A DNA stretch of 64,000 nucleotides from Coprococcus ammoniilyticus (GCF_025567345.1 NZ_JAOQJS010000006.1:124001-188000), one strand, 5' to 3'; counted from the first letter of the stretch, positions 8,491 through 17,563 are shown. Numbers and translations: made by a program. Notes: generated by a model from the sequence alone, not told the origin.

Positions 8491-10308
8491 ATGAAAGAAG
8501 TAAAATCACCCAAGAAGCCATTGATCTTCTATTATGGGATCGTGCTGGTTATTCTTCTGGTTTTTAATATGTTCATTTATCCGCTTCTGATGAAGACACA
8601 GGTCAAGGAAGTAGATTACGGAACATTTATGAAGATGATCAATGAGAAAAATATTGGTGAAGTAGAGGTGGCTGATTCTGAGATCATCTTCACAGACAAG
8701 GATAAGAACACATACTATAAGACCGGAGCTATGGATGATCCGGGACTGACGGAACGATTATACGATGCCGGAGCGGTATTTTCAAAGAATGTCGAGGAGA
8801 CGGTATCACCGGTCTGGCATTTCCTGTTGACATTCCTTCTTCCGATCATTATATTCATCGGACTGGGTCAGTATTTCAGTAAGAAGCTGATCGAACAGGC
8901 GGGCGGGAAGAATGCGATGTCCTTTGGAATGGGCAAGAGCAATGCCAAGGTATATGTGCAGTCAACAAACGGTATCCGTTTCTCGGATGTTGCAGGAGAG
9001 GATGAAGCAAAAGAGAATCTGGCAGAAATCGTTGATTATCTGCACAACCCTGCGAAATATACGGATGTCGGTGCTTCGATGCCAAAGGGTGTCCTGTTAG
9101 TAGGTCCTCCGGGAACCGGTAAAACAATGCTTGCAAAAGCAGTTGCGGGAGAGTCCAATGTACCGTTCTTCTCGATGTCCGGTTCGGAATTCGTAGAAAT
9201 GTTTGTAGGTATGGGTGCCTCCAAGGTTAGAGATCTGTTCAAGCAGGCAAAGGAAAAAGCACCATGTATTGTATTTATCGATGAGATCGATGCGATCGGT
9301 AAGAAGCGTGACGGACAGATCGGAGGGAATGATGAAAGAGAACAGACCTTGAACCAGCTCCTGACTGAGATGGATGGTTTTGAAGGAAACAACGGCGTTA
9401 TCATCCTGGCGGCAACAAACCGACCGGAATCGCTTGATCCTGCACTTACCCGTCCGGGTCGATTCGACCGTAGAGTTCCGGTTGAACTTCCGGATCTGAA
9501 AGGAAGGGAAGCGATCCTTCAGGTACATGCCAGAAAGATCAAGGTTTCGGATGATGTGGATTTCCATACAATCGCAAGAATGGCAGCAGGAGCTTCCGGT
9601 GCAGAGCTGGCAAATATCGTAAATGAAGCAGCTCTTCGGACAGTACGGGCAGGCAGAACGATCGTTACAGAAGCAGATCTTGAAGAAAGCGTAGAAGTAG
9701 TTATCGCAGGATATCAGAAGAAGAATGCTGTTTTATCAGATAAAGAAAAGCATGTGGTTGCCTATCATGAGATCGGCCATGCGCTCGTAGCGGCCATGCA
9801 GTCACACTCGGCACCGGTACAGAAGATCACGATCATTCCGAGAACCTCAGGTGCGCTCGGCTACACCATGCAGGTGGAACAGGGAGACAAATATCTGCTG
9901 ACAAAAGAAGAACTGGAAAATAAGATTGCAACCTTTACCGGTGGACGTGCAGCAGAGGAAGTGATATTCGGTGAAGTTACGACCGGAGCATCGAATGATA
10001 TCGAGCAGGCAACGAAGATCGCACGGGCGATGATCACCCAGTATGGCATGAATGATGACTTTGATATGGTTGCGATGGAGACGAGAAATAATCAGTATCT
10101 TGGTGGGGATACATCCCTTACCTGTTCACCGGAAACCCAGCGGGAGATTGACCGCAAGGTTGTAAAACTGGTGAAGGTTCAGCATGAAAAAGCGCGTAAG
10201 ATTTTAGAGGAGAACCGGGAAAAGCTGGATGAGTTGGCAGCCTTTTTATATGAGAAAGAGACGATCACAGGAGACGAATTTATGAGCATTTTACAGGATA
10301 AGAGGTGA
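8491..10308 (+). CDS. ftsH: ATP-dependent zinc metalloprotease FtsH
   Basis: A 605-residue membrane AAA+ protease that degrades misfolded membrane and short-lived regulatory proteins. Helices at about 11-34 and 109-126 flank a short external domain. The AAA module has Walker A GPPGTGKT (205-212), Walker B IVFIDEID (260-267) and a second region of homology with ATNRPESLDPALTRPGRFDRR (308-328). The zinc motif is HEIGH (426-430), with Ile in place of the more usual Ala. An ATG follows GAGAGGAG. A 150-base leader carries CIRCE, so the gene is expected to be induced by heat through HrcA. Confidence 0.96.
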   Translation: MKEVKSPKKPLIFYYGIVLVILLVFNMFIYPLLMKTQVKEVDYGTFMKMINEKNIGEVEVADSEIIFTDKDKNTYYKTGAMDDPGLTERLYDAGAVFSKNVEETVSPVWHFLLTFLLPIIIFIGLGQYFSKKLIEQAGGKNAMSFGMGKSNAKVYVQSTNGIRFSDVAGEDEAKENLAEIVDYLHNPAKYTDVGASMPKGVLLVGPPGTGKTMLAKAVAGESNVPFFSMSGSEFVEMFVGMGASKVRDLFKQAKEKAPCIVFIDEIDAIGKKRDGQIGGNDEREQTLNQLLTEMDGFEGNNGVIILAATNRPESLDPALTRPGRFDRRVPVELPDLKGREAILQVHARKIKVSDDVDFHTIARMAAGASGAELANIVNEAALRTVRAGRTIVTEADLEESVEVVIAGYQKKNAVLSDKEKHVVAYHEIGHALVAAMQSHSAPVQKITIIPRTSGALGYTMQVEQGDKYLLTKEELENKIATFTGGRAAEEVIFGEVTTGASNDIEQATKIARAMITQYGMNDDFDMVAMETRNNQYLGGDTSLTCSPETQREIDRKVVKLVKVQHEKARKILEENREKLDELAAFLYEKETITGDEFMSILQDKR

Positions 10309-10313
10309 GAATT

Positions 10314-10856
10314 ATGAGGAAACGAACAGAATTTGGCTGGATGGAGCTGATACTTGGAATCATACTCACTATACTTGGTATCTTTACGATGATCCGTCCT
10401 GAAAGTATGTTGAACAGTATTGTCATCTGTTACGGAATCGTGGCAGCAGTCAGCGGTATAACAGATATTATATTCTATGTAAAGATGGAGCGGCATATGG
10501 GAGTTGTACCGACAGTATCCCTGACCTCCGGCATCTTAAGTACCCTGCTTGGTATGATGCTGATCCTCTGTCCGGGAGCCGCACAACGGTTAGTAATCTG
10601 GCTCTTTGCACTCTGGATCATTATGCACAGTATATCCAGACTGTCCCATATCAGCACTGTACGGTATTTTGCAGGTAACAGCTTCGGACTTGTATCCCTG
10701 TTGTTAAATATCGTCGGTATCGTGATTGGAGTTATGCTTCTGATAGAACCGATTACAGCAGTTGTCGCATTTGGTTATCTGATCGGACTGTATCTGACCG
10801 TGCTTGGAATTGATAGTATTGCATCAGCACTCAGCAAAATGGGATCAGACTGGTAG
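10314..10856 (+). CDS. DUF308/HdeD-family membrane protein
   Basis: A 180-residue protein with six short hydrophobic helices and paired GIILTILGIFTMIRPE and GVMLLIEPITAV-type repeats, as in the HdeD/DUF308 family of small integral membrane proteins. The function is not known in Firmicutes. I chose ATG 10314 over the in-frame GTG at 10305, because AGAGGTGA then serves as ribosome-binding site at normal spacing. The gene begins 5 bp after the ftsH stop and is likely in the same CIRCE-controlled transcript, which would make it a heat-shock co-gene. Confidence 0.8.
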   Translation: MRKRTEFGWMELILGIILTILGIFTMIRPESMLNSIVICYGIVAAVSGITDIIFYVKMERHMGVVPTVSLTSGILSTLLGMMLILCPGAAQRLVIWLFALWIIMHSISRLSHISTVRYFAGNSFGLVSLLLNIVGIVIGVMLLIEPITAVVAFGYLIGLYLTVLGIDSIASALSKMGSDW

Positions 10857-10972
10857 GCGTAAATAATTTGAATCATAAAAAATACATTTCCAGTAGAATC
10901 TCGTCGAGAAATGATGTATGATTGTACTAATTGTTTGTTAAGGACGAAAGCAATCTCAAGGAGGAACTACAG

Positions 10973-11554
10973 TTGAATTTCTTAGAAGAAAGAATTGTAA
11001 AAGACGGAATTGTAAAAGAAGGAAATGTATTAAAGGTTGACAGCTTTTTGAATCACCAGATGGACATCCGGTTATTTGACCAGATCGGTGAAGAATTTAA
11101 GAAGCGTTTTGAAGGAACGCCGATCAATAAGATTCTCACGATCGAGGCATCCGGAATCGGGATTGCATGTGTGGCAGCGCGACAGTTTGATGTGCCTGTT
11201 ATCTTTGCGAAGAAATCAAAAAGCATCAATATAGAAGGTGAAGTATATGTGGCAGAGGTAGAATCCTTTACCCACAAATGTAAGAATCAGGTTATCGTGT
11301 CAAAGAAATTCTTGAATCCGGATGACAATGTTCTGATCATTGATGACTTCCTCGCAAATGGCTGTGCGCTTCAGGGATTGATCTCTATCGTGACATCAGC
11401 CGGTGCAAATGTTGCGGGAATCGGTATCGTAATCGAAAAAGGCTTCCAGACCGGCGGACAGATCATCCGGAATCTGGGATATCATCTGGAATCTTTGGCG
11501 ATCGTAGACGGGATGGATACAGCGACAGGAAAGATCGTTTTCCGGGAGCAGTAG
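10973..11554 (+). CDS. xpt: Xanthine phosphoribosyltransferase
   Basis: A 193-residue cytoplasmic salvage enzyme that converts xanthine and PRPP to XMP. The conserved start region LKVDSFLNHQMD (20-31) matches Bacillus-type Xpt, IEASGIG lies at 57-63, and the PRPP loop is VLIIDDFLANG (120-130). I chose the TTG at 10973, preceded by AAGGAGG with 8-base spacing, because the longer frame adds residues that known Xpt proteins lack. Unlike Bacillus xpt, I see no purine riboswitch in the 116-bp leader; only a weak hairpin (about 10886-10919) is visible. No pbuX permease follows. Confidence 0.92.
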   Translation: MNFLEERIVKDGIVKEGNVLKVDSFLNHQMDIRLFDQIGEEFKKRFEGTPINKILTIEASGIGIACVAARQFDVPVIFAKKSKSINIEGEVYVAEVESFTHKCKNQVIVSKKFLNPDDNVLIIDDFLANGCALQGLISIVTSAGANVAGIGIVIEKGFQTGGQIIRNLGYHLESLAIVDGMDTATGKIVFREQ

Positions 11555-11628
11555 GAAGCAACGACAAAGGTTGTAAATCGTTTCACGATCGTAGCCTTGT
11601 CCCAGAGGAGTAATTAAAGGAGTTTTTT

Positions 11629-12180
11629 ATGGCAGAACAGAATGAGAAAGATTCTGTGCAGACAACCTCCGGCAGTGGAGAGCACAGAGAGAAAGATTTA
11701 TCCATTATGGATTACAGTAAGACCTATGGAGGAATCTCCAAACGGTTTTCAAATGTAGCAAATGAGAAGATGGAGACACCGAAACCTGTCGCGATCGGAA
11801 GAGTTCTGATCGGACTTATGGCGATGCTTCTGATATGGGCAAACTTCCAGCCGTTCGTTCAGGCGACTGTGGATGGAACAACAGAATCCGTCAATTTCCT
11901 GAGTGGAGACGGAATCCTTGTTATATTTTTTGCATTGATCACAAGTATTATAATGGTATTTAAAAATGCAAGAAAATGGACGTTACTTACAGCGATCCTG
12001 ACTCTGGCTGTGATCATGATTGATCTGGTCAATACAATGGTTCAGATTAAGAATAATGCCAATGGCGATATAGTCTATAGCCTTGGCTATGGAACCATCT
12101 TCCTGCTGATCGGTGCGATCGTTATGGTAGCCGGTGCAGCAATGATTCTGGTGACAGACTTGAAGAATAAGAAGAAATAG
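11629..12180 (+). CDS. Four-helix membrane protein of unknown function
   Basis: A 183-residue protein with a polar N-terminal region of about 55 residues and about four membrane helices (roughly 57-76, 96-112, 120-138, 150-175), ending in a Lys-rich tail. I do not recognise a family. It follows xpt by 75 bp; that spacer contains an imperfect hairpin (about 11561-11602) without a T run. A strong terminator at 12202-12264 closes the unit, so xpt and this gene may be co-transcribed. An AAGGAG site precedes the ATG. Confidence 0.6.
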   Translation: MAEQNEKDSVQTTSGSGEHREKDLSIMDYSKTYGGISKRFSNVANEKMETPKPVAIGRVLIGLMAMLLIWANFQPFVQATVDGTTESVNFLSGDGILVIFFALITSIIMVFKNARKWTLLTAILTLAVIMIDLVNTMVQIKNNANGDIVYSLGYGTIFLLIGAIVMVAGAAMILVTDLKNKKK

Positions 12181-12201
12181 TTAAAAGTGTAAAATAAAAA
12201 G

Positions 12202-12264
12202 AATAGCAGTATCATTATGTGGCAAGGAGATGTCTTGTGAAATAATGGATACTGCTATTTTTTT
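12202..12264 (+). terminator. Intrinsic terminator
   Basis: Arms AATAGCAGTATCATTAT and ATAATGGATACTGCTATT pair with one bulge and are followed by seven T residues. Confidence 0.9.
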
Positions 12265-12556
12265 ATCTTGATTCAAAAACTTATGAAAACAATATACTTA
12301 ATAATTCGATTATTTTTTATCCAATGGCTTTTCAGCTTTAAAATTAACAGCCTAAACCAAGGTACTTGCAGATCATATTCCAAAGATCTGAACAGTTATA
12401 ATTAATACACATAATAAAATCCTCCTGTTGTAATTTATAAATGTATCGATCGAGTACAATGAAATTGTAACAATTCTGTAACATTTTCACAATATGAAAC
12501 AATTACCAGTTTGATTTTTAAATGTGGAAATATGTATATAGTTTATTACAAAGACA
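12265..12556. other. AT-rich non-coding spacer
   Basis: About 290 bp of AT-rich sequence between the terminator at 12264 and palindrome A at 12557. I see no credible open reading frame, no RNA gene and no clear promoter in it. Confidence 0.5.
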
Positions 12557-12731
12557 GAAAAAGGCTTCCTGCCAGTGCCCGGTATATATCTTTATGGAAC
12601 AGACCTTTTTTCACGTCGGTCCTTGGTGAACTGCGATAGGCAGTGAGCCTAGTACCGCTACGTGAAAAACAGAACACAAGTGTTCTGTGGAATAAAGGAT
12701 GTATACCGGGCACTAGCAGGAAGCCTTTTTC
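12557..12731 (+). repeat. Palindromic element A (type 1 core)
   Basis: Outer arms of about 45 bp (from AAAAAGGCTTCCTGC and its complement inward) enclose two inner hairpins. Hairpin 1 holds the type 1 core: CGGTCCTTGG, a CTGC-GATA-GGCAG stem-loop and CCTAGTACCG, itself closed by a TTTTTCACGT/ACGTGAAAAA stem. Hairpin 2 is CAGAACAC-AA-GTGTTCTG. The same core occurs at 31.7, 50.4 (reversed), 50.7 and 62.0 kb with different arms. Confidence 0.8.
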
Positions 12732-12756
12732 GTATGTAAAAAACAAAAATTTCCAC

Positions 12757-12798
12757 TTGAAAAATCGAACGTAAGTTCTTATAATAAACATATGTTCG
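12757..12798 (+). promoter_or_regulatory. Promoter with LexA-like (SOS) boxes
   Basis: TTGAAA (12757-12762), a 17-bp spacer and TATAAT (12780-12785) form a near-consensus promoter. The spacer contains CGAAC-GTAA-GTTCT (12766-12779), close to the Firmicute LexA/DinR box CGAAC-N4-GTTC. A second, weaker match, AACATATGTTCG (12787-12798), overlaps the start codon. LexA binding would block RNA polymerase directly. Confidence 0.7.
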
Positions 12799-14255
12799 AA
12801 ATACAAGCAAATAAAACCATACAGGAAAAATTACATATACTGGCGGATGCGGCGAAGTATGATGTGGCATGTACATCCAGCGGTGTGGATCGAAAAGGAA
12901 AGGAAGGAATGCTCGGAAATGCACGATCCTGCGGAATCTGTCACAGCTTTGCATCAGACGGGCGCTGTATCTCTCTGCTCAAGATTCTGATGACGAATCA
13001 TTGTATTTATGACTGCAAGTATTGCGTGAACCGAGTATCGAATGATGTCAAGCGTGCCACTTTTACGCCGGAGGAGATCTGTGAACTGACGATCGAATTT
13101 TATAAAAGGAATTATATAGAAGGGCTGTTCTTAAGCTCCGGTGTGATCCGTGATCCGACATACACGATGGAGCAGATCTGTATAACCTTACAGCTCCTTC
13201 GTACAAAATACAGGTTCAACGGATATATTCATGTAAAGACGATTCCGGGTGCGCCGGATGAACTGCTTGCGGCAGCCGGATTTCTGGCAGACCGCATCAG
13301 TGTGAATCTGGAGCTGCCGACTGCGGAGAGCCTGAAGAAGCTTGCTCCGAATAAGAGCTTCCAGACGATCATGATTCCGATGGGGAAAGTGCGTGATACG
13401 ATCGCAGAGACAAGAACCCTGATAGGGAAAGATGCAAGAATGGAACGCAGTCTGGGGAATCGTTACCTGCCGGGAAGTATATTCGGGAAAGAACAGTTAC
13501 GGCTGACCGGAGCACAGAGTAATGGAGGCGGCTCTCTTTGGAAGAAAGCAGCTTCCTTTGCTCCGGCAACTCAGGATACATGGAAGCCGCGGGCATTTGC
13601 ACCGGCAGGTCAGAGTACACAGATGATCATTGGAGCATCCGATGAGAGCGACTATATGCTGGTTCAGACGACACAGAAGTTATACCAGAACTATGATCTG
13701 AAACGTGTCTTTTATTCCGCATATATTCCGGTAAATGAGGATTCGGCACTTCCGGCGCTTGAGACTCCGGTTCCGCTTCTGAGAGAACACCGACTGTATC
13801 AGGCAGACTGGCTGCTGCGGTTTTATGGATTTCAGGCAGATGAATTGTTGTCGGAGGAGCGACCGAATTTTAATGCCCGCATGGATCCGAAATGCGACTG
13901 GGCGATTCGGCATCTGGAACAGTTCCCGATCGAAGTGCAGACAGCTTCTTATGATACGCTGCTCCGGGTGCCGGGGATAGGACCGAAATCAGCAGGCAGG
14001 ATCGTAAAGGCGAGACGGTACGGACATCTGGAATTTGACCATCTGAAGAAGATGGGTGTGGTGTTGAAACGGGCGCATTATTTTATTACCTGTGGAGGAC
14101 GGATGATGTATAAGATACCGATCGAAGAGCAGTATATTACCAGACAACTGATAGGCGAGCATGCAAAAGAAAACTGGCAGGTAGAGCATAAGGAAGAAGA
14201 ATATAAGCAGTTATCCTTTTTTGATGCTCAGGGAGTATTTGGAGTTCCGAATTGA
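12792..14255 (+). CDS. Putative DNA modification/repair radical SAM protein
   Basis: A 487-residue protein. The radical-SAM cluster motif is C71-x3-C75-x2-C78 (CIYDCKYC), with further cysteines at 27, 47, 50 and 59. A helix-hairpin-helix-like RVPGIGPKSAGRI lies near residue 395, which suggests DNA contact. It matches my recollection of the protein family annotated as putative DNA modification/repair radical SAM proteins, always paired with the family of the next gene. The promoter carries a LexA-like box. The ATG lies only 7 bases after the -10 box and has no Shine-Dalgarno, so the mRNA may be leaderless. The chemistry performed is unknown. Confidence 0.85.
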   Translation: MFEIQANKTIQEKLHILADAAKYDVACTSSGVDRKGKEGMLGNARSCGICHSFASDGRCISLLKILMTNHCIYDCKYCVNRVSNDVKRATFTPEEICELTIEFYKRNYIEGLFLSSGVIRDPTYTMEQICITLQLLRTKYRFNGYIHVKTIPGAPDELLAAAGFLADRISVNLELPTAESLKKLAPNKSFQTIMIPMGKVRDTIAETRTLIGKDARMERSLGNRYLPGSIFGKEQLRLTGAQSNGGGSLWKKAASFAPATQDTWKPRAFAPAGQSTQMIIGASDESDYMLVQTTQKLYQNYDLKRVFYSAYIPVNEDSALPALETPVPLLREHRLYQADWLLRFYGFQADELLSEERPNFNARMDPKCDWAIRHLEQFPIEVQTASYDTLLRVPGIGPKSAGRIVKARRYGHLEFDHLKKMGVVLKRAHYFITCGGRMMYKIPIEEQYITRQLIGEHAKENWQVEHKEEEYKQLSFFDAQGVFGVPN

Positions 14256-14362
14256 TTTGTGGATAAATGTAAAATCCTATTTAAGAATAGACGATTGTAT
14301 GAAGAAATATTGTCAGGATAGATTTTATAGATAGATGAGGATATAGATGGGAGAATGTAAAT

Positions 14363-15196
14363 ATGAGGATATTTACCTGTAAACATCAATTAGAAGATAT
14401 GATGACCTGCATCTATGATGCATGGGTCTATGCACTCCGGGTCGGACATGATAAGGTGCAGTTACGGACGGAGCCGATCGTGCAGGCAACTTTATTTGAC
14501 GAGTATGTCCATGTGGATGCCGATGCAGAAAAGACGGAAAAGGTTCTGCGTTCCGTTCGAAATAAGATCGGGATGCAGGCATATATCGATGTGTATTATG
14601 CCTGTCTGATGGAAGAAGATGTACTGGACGATATCTACCGGTTTTTGCGGATCGGATTTCAGGCAGGACCAAGGGTGATCGGGATGCTTGCAGAGTCTCC
14701 GGTCAGCCGGATGCTGGAGATTCGGCGGGCAGTTGGAAATGAAATTCATCATTTTCGGGAATTTGCCAGATTCAATTCGATCGATAATAAGGTGTATGTC
14801 TGTCATCTGGAACCGAAGCATGATGTGATCTATCAGGTGGCAGAGCATTTTGCAGACCGGATGCCGGATGAATATTTTATGATCCTTGATGATAACCGGA
14901 AGTATGCGGTGATCCATCCGGGAAAACATTACTCAGGGCAGCAGGCAGATAGAGAAAGAGAGATTTCAGAACAGAACCAATATATGAAGGAAAAGGCTCA
15001 GAAGATGTATTTGCGGGAGTTGTCCGATGAGGAAATGAAGACGCTCCGACAGACGGAATTATTGAAGGATGAATATACCGAACTCTGGAAGACCTTCTTT
15101 CATACGATCGGGATTGAACAGCGGAAGAATCCGACCTGCCAGCGGAATCTGATGCCGATATGGAAGCGGAAGCATGCGGTAGAATTCATGCAGTAA
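14363..15196 (+). CDS. DNA metabolism protein partner of the radical SAM gene (TIGR03915/DUF4130-type)
   Basis: A 277-residue soluble protein. Features include the N-terminal FTCKHQLEDMMTCIYDAW stretch, a central RVIGMLAESPVSRMLEIRRAVGNEIHHFREFARF segment and a C-terminal TELWKTFFHTIGIEQRKNPTCQRNLMPIWKRKHAVEFM. This agrees with the family described as probable DNA metabolism protein, found beside the radical SAM family of the previous gene. Related DUF4130 domains are also fused to uracil-DNA glycosylases elsewhere. It follows its partner by 107 bp and probably shares its LexA-type control. No catalytic residues can be named. Confidence 0.8.
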   Translation: MRIFTCKHQLEDMMTCIYDAWVYALRVGHDKVQLRTEPIVQATLFDEYVHVDADAEKTEKVLRSVRNKIGMQAYIDVYYACLMEEDVLDDIYRFLRIGFQAGPRVIGMLAESPVSRMLEIRRAVGNEIHHFREFARFNSIDNKVYVCHLEPKHDVIYQVAEHFADRMPDEYFMILDDNRKYAVIHPGKHYSGQQADREREISEQNQYMKEKAQKMYLRELSDEEMKTLRQTELLKDEYTELWKTFFHTIGIEQRKNPTCQRNLMPIWKRKHAVEFMQ

Positions 15197-15247
15197 ACAA
15201 AAAAGAATAAAATTTACTAACTTTTAGTAAAAATTTAGCAAAAACTA

Positions 15248-15275
15248 TTGATTAGTTTTTATTCTCGTGTATAAT
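15248..15275 (+). promoter_or_regulatory. Sigma-A promoter for galE
   Basis: TTGATT (15248-15253), a 16-bp spacer and TATAAT (15270-15275). The leader contains a GGTTATC/GATAACC hairpin (about 15284-15331) before the AGGAGGA ribosome-binding site. Confidence 0.65.
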
Positions 15276-15366
15276 GATGATAGTGGTTATCGTAACAGAG
15301 AATCCGGTACCGATAAATGTTGTGATAACCGAAGGTTAAGAATTTATTTTACAGGAGGATTATGAT

Positions 15367-16383
15367 ATGAAGATTTTAGTAACAGGTGGTGCTGGTTATA
15401 TTGGAAGTCATACCTGCGTTGAATTATTAGAAGCAGGATATAATGTAGTAGTTGTTGACAATCTGTATAATGCGAGTCCGAAAGTAATTGGAAGAATAAA
15501 AGAGATAACAGGAAAAGACGTAACATTTTATGAGAAGGATATCCGTGATCTGGATGCAATGAATGAAATCTTTGCAAAAGAAAAGCCGGATACAGTAATT
15601 CATTTTGCAGGCTTAAAGGCAGTTGGCGAATCTGTTCGTAAGCCACTCGAATATTATGAGAATAACATTGCGGGTACATTAACACTTTGCAAGGCAATGC
15701 GCGAGAATGGATGCAAGAACATTATCTTTTCATCATCTGCAACCGTATATGGCAATCCTGCATTTATTCCGATCACAGAGGAATGTCCAAAGGGTGTCTG
15801 CACAAATCCTTACGGCTGGACCAAGCATATGCTTGAGCAGATCCTGACAGATATCCACACAGCAGATCCGGAATGGAATGTAATCCTGCTTCGTTACTTC
15901 AATCCAATCGGAGCACATAAGAGCGGACTGATCGGAGAAGATCCAAAGGGTATTCCAAACAACCTGCTTCCTTATGTAGCACAGGTAGCGGTAGGAAAGC
16001 TTCCTTGTCTTGGTGTATTCGGTGATGACTATGATACACCGGATGGAACAGGTGTCAGAGATTATATCCATGTTGTAGATCTTGCCAAGGGTCATGTAAA
16101 AGCGATCAATAAGATCAAAGAGAATCCGGGTGTAAAGATTTACAATCTGGGTACAGGAAAAGGATACAGCGTTTTAGATGTTGTTAAGGCATTTGAGAAG
16201 GCATGCGGCAAGAAGATTCCTTATGAGATCAAGCCTCGTCGTGCAGGTGATATCGCAACCTGTTATTCTGATGCAACTCTTGCTAAGAAAGAACTTGGCT
16301 GGGAAGCAGAATACGGAATTGATGAGATGTGCGCAGATTCATGGAGATGGCAGAGCATGAATCCGGATGGCTATGGTGCATAA
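15367..16383 (+). CDS. galE: UDP-glucose 4-epimerase
   Basis: A 338-residue cytoplasmic short-chain dehydrogenase-type enzyme that interconverts UDP-glucose and UDP-galactose (Leloir pathway and surface sugar supply). The NAD-binding GGAGYIGSH is at residues 7-15, followed by SSSATVYG and the catalytic YGWTK tetrad. Length is typical for GalE. An ACAGGAGGA ribosome-binding site precedes the ATG. It has its own promoter (15248-15275) and terminator (16407-16473), so it is monocistronic and not in a gal operon. Confidence 0.95.
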   Translation: MKILVTGGAGYIGSHTCVELLEAGYNVVVVDNLYNASPKVIGRIKEITGKDVTFYEKDIRDLDAMNEIFAKEKPDTVIHFAGLKAVGESVRKPLEYYENNIAGTLTLCKAMRENGCKNIIFSSSATVYGNPAFIPITEECPKGVCTNPYGWTKHMLEQILTDIHTADPEWNVILLRYFNPIGAHKSGLIGEDPKGIPNNLLPYVAQVAVGKLPCLGVFGDDYDTPDGTGVRDYIHVVDLAKGHVKAINKIKENPGVKIYNLGTGKGYSVLDVVKAFEKACGKKIPYEIKPRRAGDIATCYSDATLAKKELGWEAEYGIDEMCADSWRWQSMNPDGYGA

Positions 16384-16406
16384 TGAAAATATTCAGTAAA
16401 TAAGTA

Positions 16407-16473
16407 ACAGACAGGCAATTGTAAACGTGCCGGAATACAGGGCATAGAGAAGATACAATTGCCTGTTTGTTTA
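16407..16473 (+). terminator. Intrinsic terminator after galE
   Basis: Arms ACAGGCAATTGTA and TACAATTGCCTGT pair perfectly around a 30-base loop and are followed by TTGTTT. Confidence 0.75.
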
Positions 16474-16495
16474 AGATAGAAAGGGGTTAGTTTAT

Positions 16496-17521
16496 ATGGC
16501 TGAATATACAGCTTCAAAGACCAGATATACAGAGACAGAAGGAACGGATTTTTACCGTCATTGCGGTAAAAGTGGTCTGATGCTTCCTCCAATCGCACTG
16601 GGACTCTGGCATAATTTTGGTAGTGTAGATAATTATGAAAATATGAAACAGATGTGTTTTACCGCATTCGATCACGGAATCACACATTTTGATCTGGCAA
16701 ATAATTACGGACCGGTATATGGAAGTGCAGAGGAAAACTTCGGCAGAATCCTTCGGGAAGAAATGAGTGCTTACAGAGACGAGATGGTGATCAGTACAAA
16801 AGCAGGATATGATATGTGGGAAGGCCCTTATGGCAACTGGGGCAGCCGCAAATACCTGATCGCGAGTCTGGATCAGAGCTTAAAGAGAATGGGACTTCCA
16901 TATGTAGATATCTTCTATCATCATCGCATGGATCCGAACACACCGTTAGAAGAGACGATGGAAGCACTTGCACAGATTGTAAGAAGTGGTAAGGCTTTAT
17001 ACGTAGGTTTGTCGAATTATGACGGCCCGACGATGGCGAAAGCAGAGCGGATTCTGGATGAACTGCATTGTCCGTTTATCATCAATCAGAATTGTTACAG
17101 TATTCTGGATCGGACAGTTGAGAAGAACGGACTACTGAAGCAGACATATGCATCCGGAAGAGGACTGATCTGCTTTTCTCCACTGGCACAGGGTATGTTA
17201 ACCGATAAATATCTGCAGAATATTCCAAAGGACAGCCGGGTGGCAAGAGACGGACGGTTCCTTCATGAGGATCAGGTCGTATCGATGCGTCCGCTTCTGA
17301 CAGAGTTAAATGATATTGCAGCAGGCTATAATATGAGCTTGTCAGAGCTTGCGATTGCATGGCTGCTGAATAAACCGGAGGTTACAACCGTTTTGATCGG
17401 TGCATCGAAGCCGGAACAGATACTCAGTAATCTGAAGGCTGCTGAGAAGCAGAGAACAACCGAGATGGAAGCAGAGGAACTGGCACTGATCGAAAAGGCG
17501 GTCAACCTTTATCACGCATAG
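16496..17521 (+). CDS. Aldo/keto reductase (YghZ-like)
   Basis: A 341-residue NADPH-dependent reductase of TIM-barrel fold. FDLANNYGPVYGSAEENFGRIL contains the catalytic Asp/Tyr region, STKAGY carries the Lys, and YHHRMDPNTPLEETMEAL carries the His. The C-terminal TTVLIGASKPEQILSNLKA is the cofactor-binding end. GPYGNWGSRKYL is characteristic of the subgroup that includes E. coli YghZ, a reductase of small aldehydes such as L-glyceraldehyde 3-phosphate. The exact substrate is not determined. The gene stands alone behind the galE terminator. Confidence 0.88.
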   Translation: MAEYTASKTRYTETEGTDFYRHCGKSGLMLPPIALGLWHNFGSVDNYENMKQMCFTAFDHGITHFDLANNYGPVYGSAEENFGRILREEMSAYRDEMVISTKAGYDMWEGPYGNWGSRKYLIASLDQSLKRMGLPYVDIFYHHRMDPNTPLEETMEALAQIVRSGKALYVGLSNYDGPTMAKAERILDELHCPFIINQNCYSILDRTVEKNGLLKQTYASGRGLICFSPLAQGMLTDKYLQNIPKDSRVARDGRFLHEDQVVSMRPLLTELNDIAAGYNMSLSELAIAWLLNKPEVTTVLIGASKPEQILSNLKAAEKQRTTEMEAEELALIEKAVNLYHA

Positions 17522-17535
17522 ATGATAAGTGTTAT

Positions 17536-17563
17536 TTGACTTCACTTCAAAAAAGAATATAAT
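17536..17563 (+). promoter_or_regulatory. Sigma-A promoter for MATE gene
   Basis: TTGACT (17536-17541), a 16-bp spacer and TATAAT (17558-17563), about 107 bp upstream of the TTG start at 17670. Confidence 0.65.

Noticed and set aside
8373..8567. 64-codon open frame between CIRCE and ftsH
   Set aside because: It overlaps the ftsH start out of frame, has no ribosome-binding site and no family resemblance; the region is the ftsH leader.
10857..10972. Purine riboswitch upstream of xpt
   Set aside because: The leader is short and lacks the conserved purine-aptamer loop sequences; only a weak hairpin is present.
12557..12731. CRISPR array or rRNA-like structure
   Set aside because: The repeats are single long palindromes scattered over 50 kb, not regularly spaced units with spacers, and have no similarity to rRNA or tRNA.
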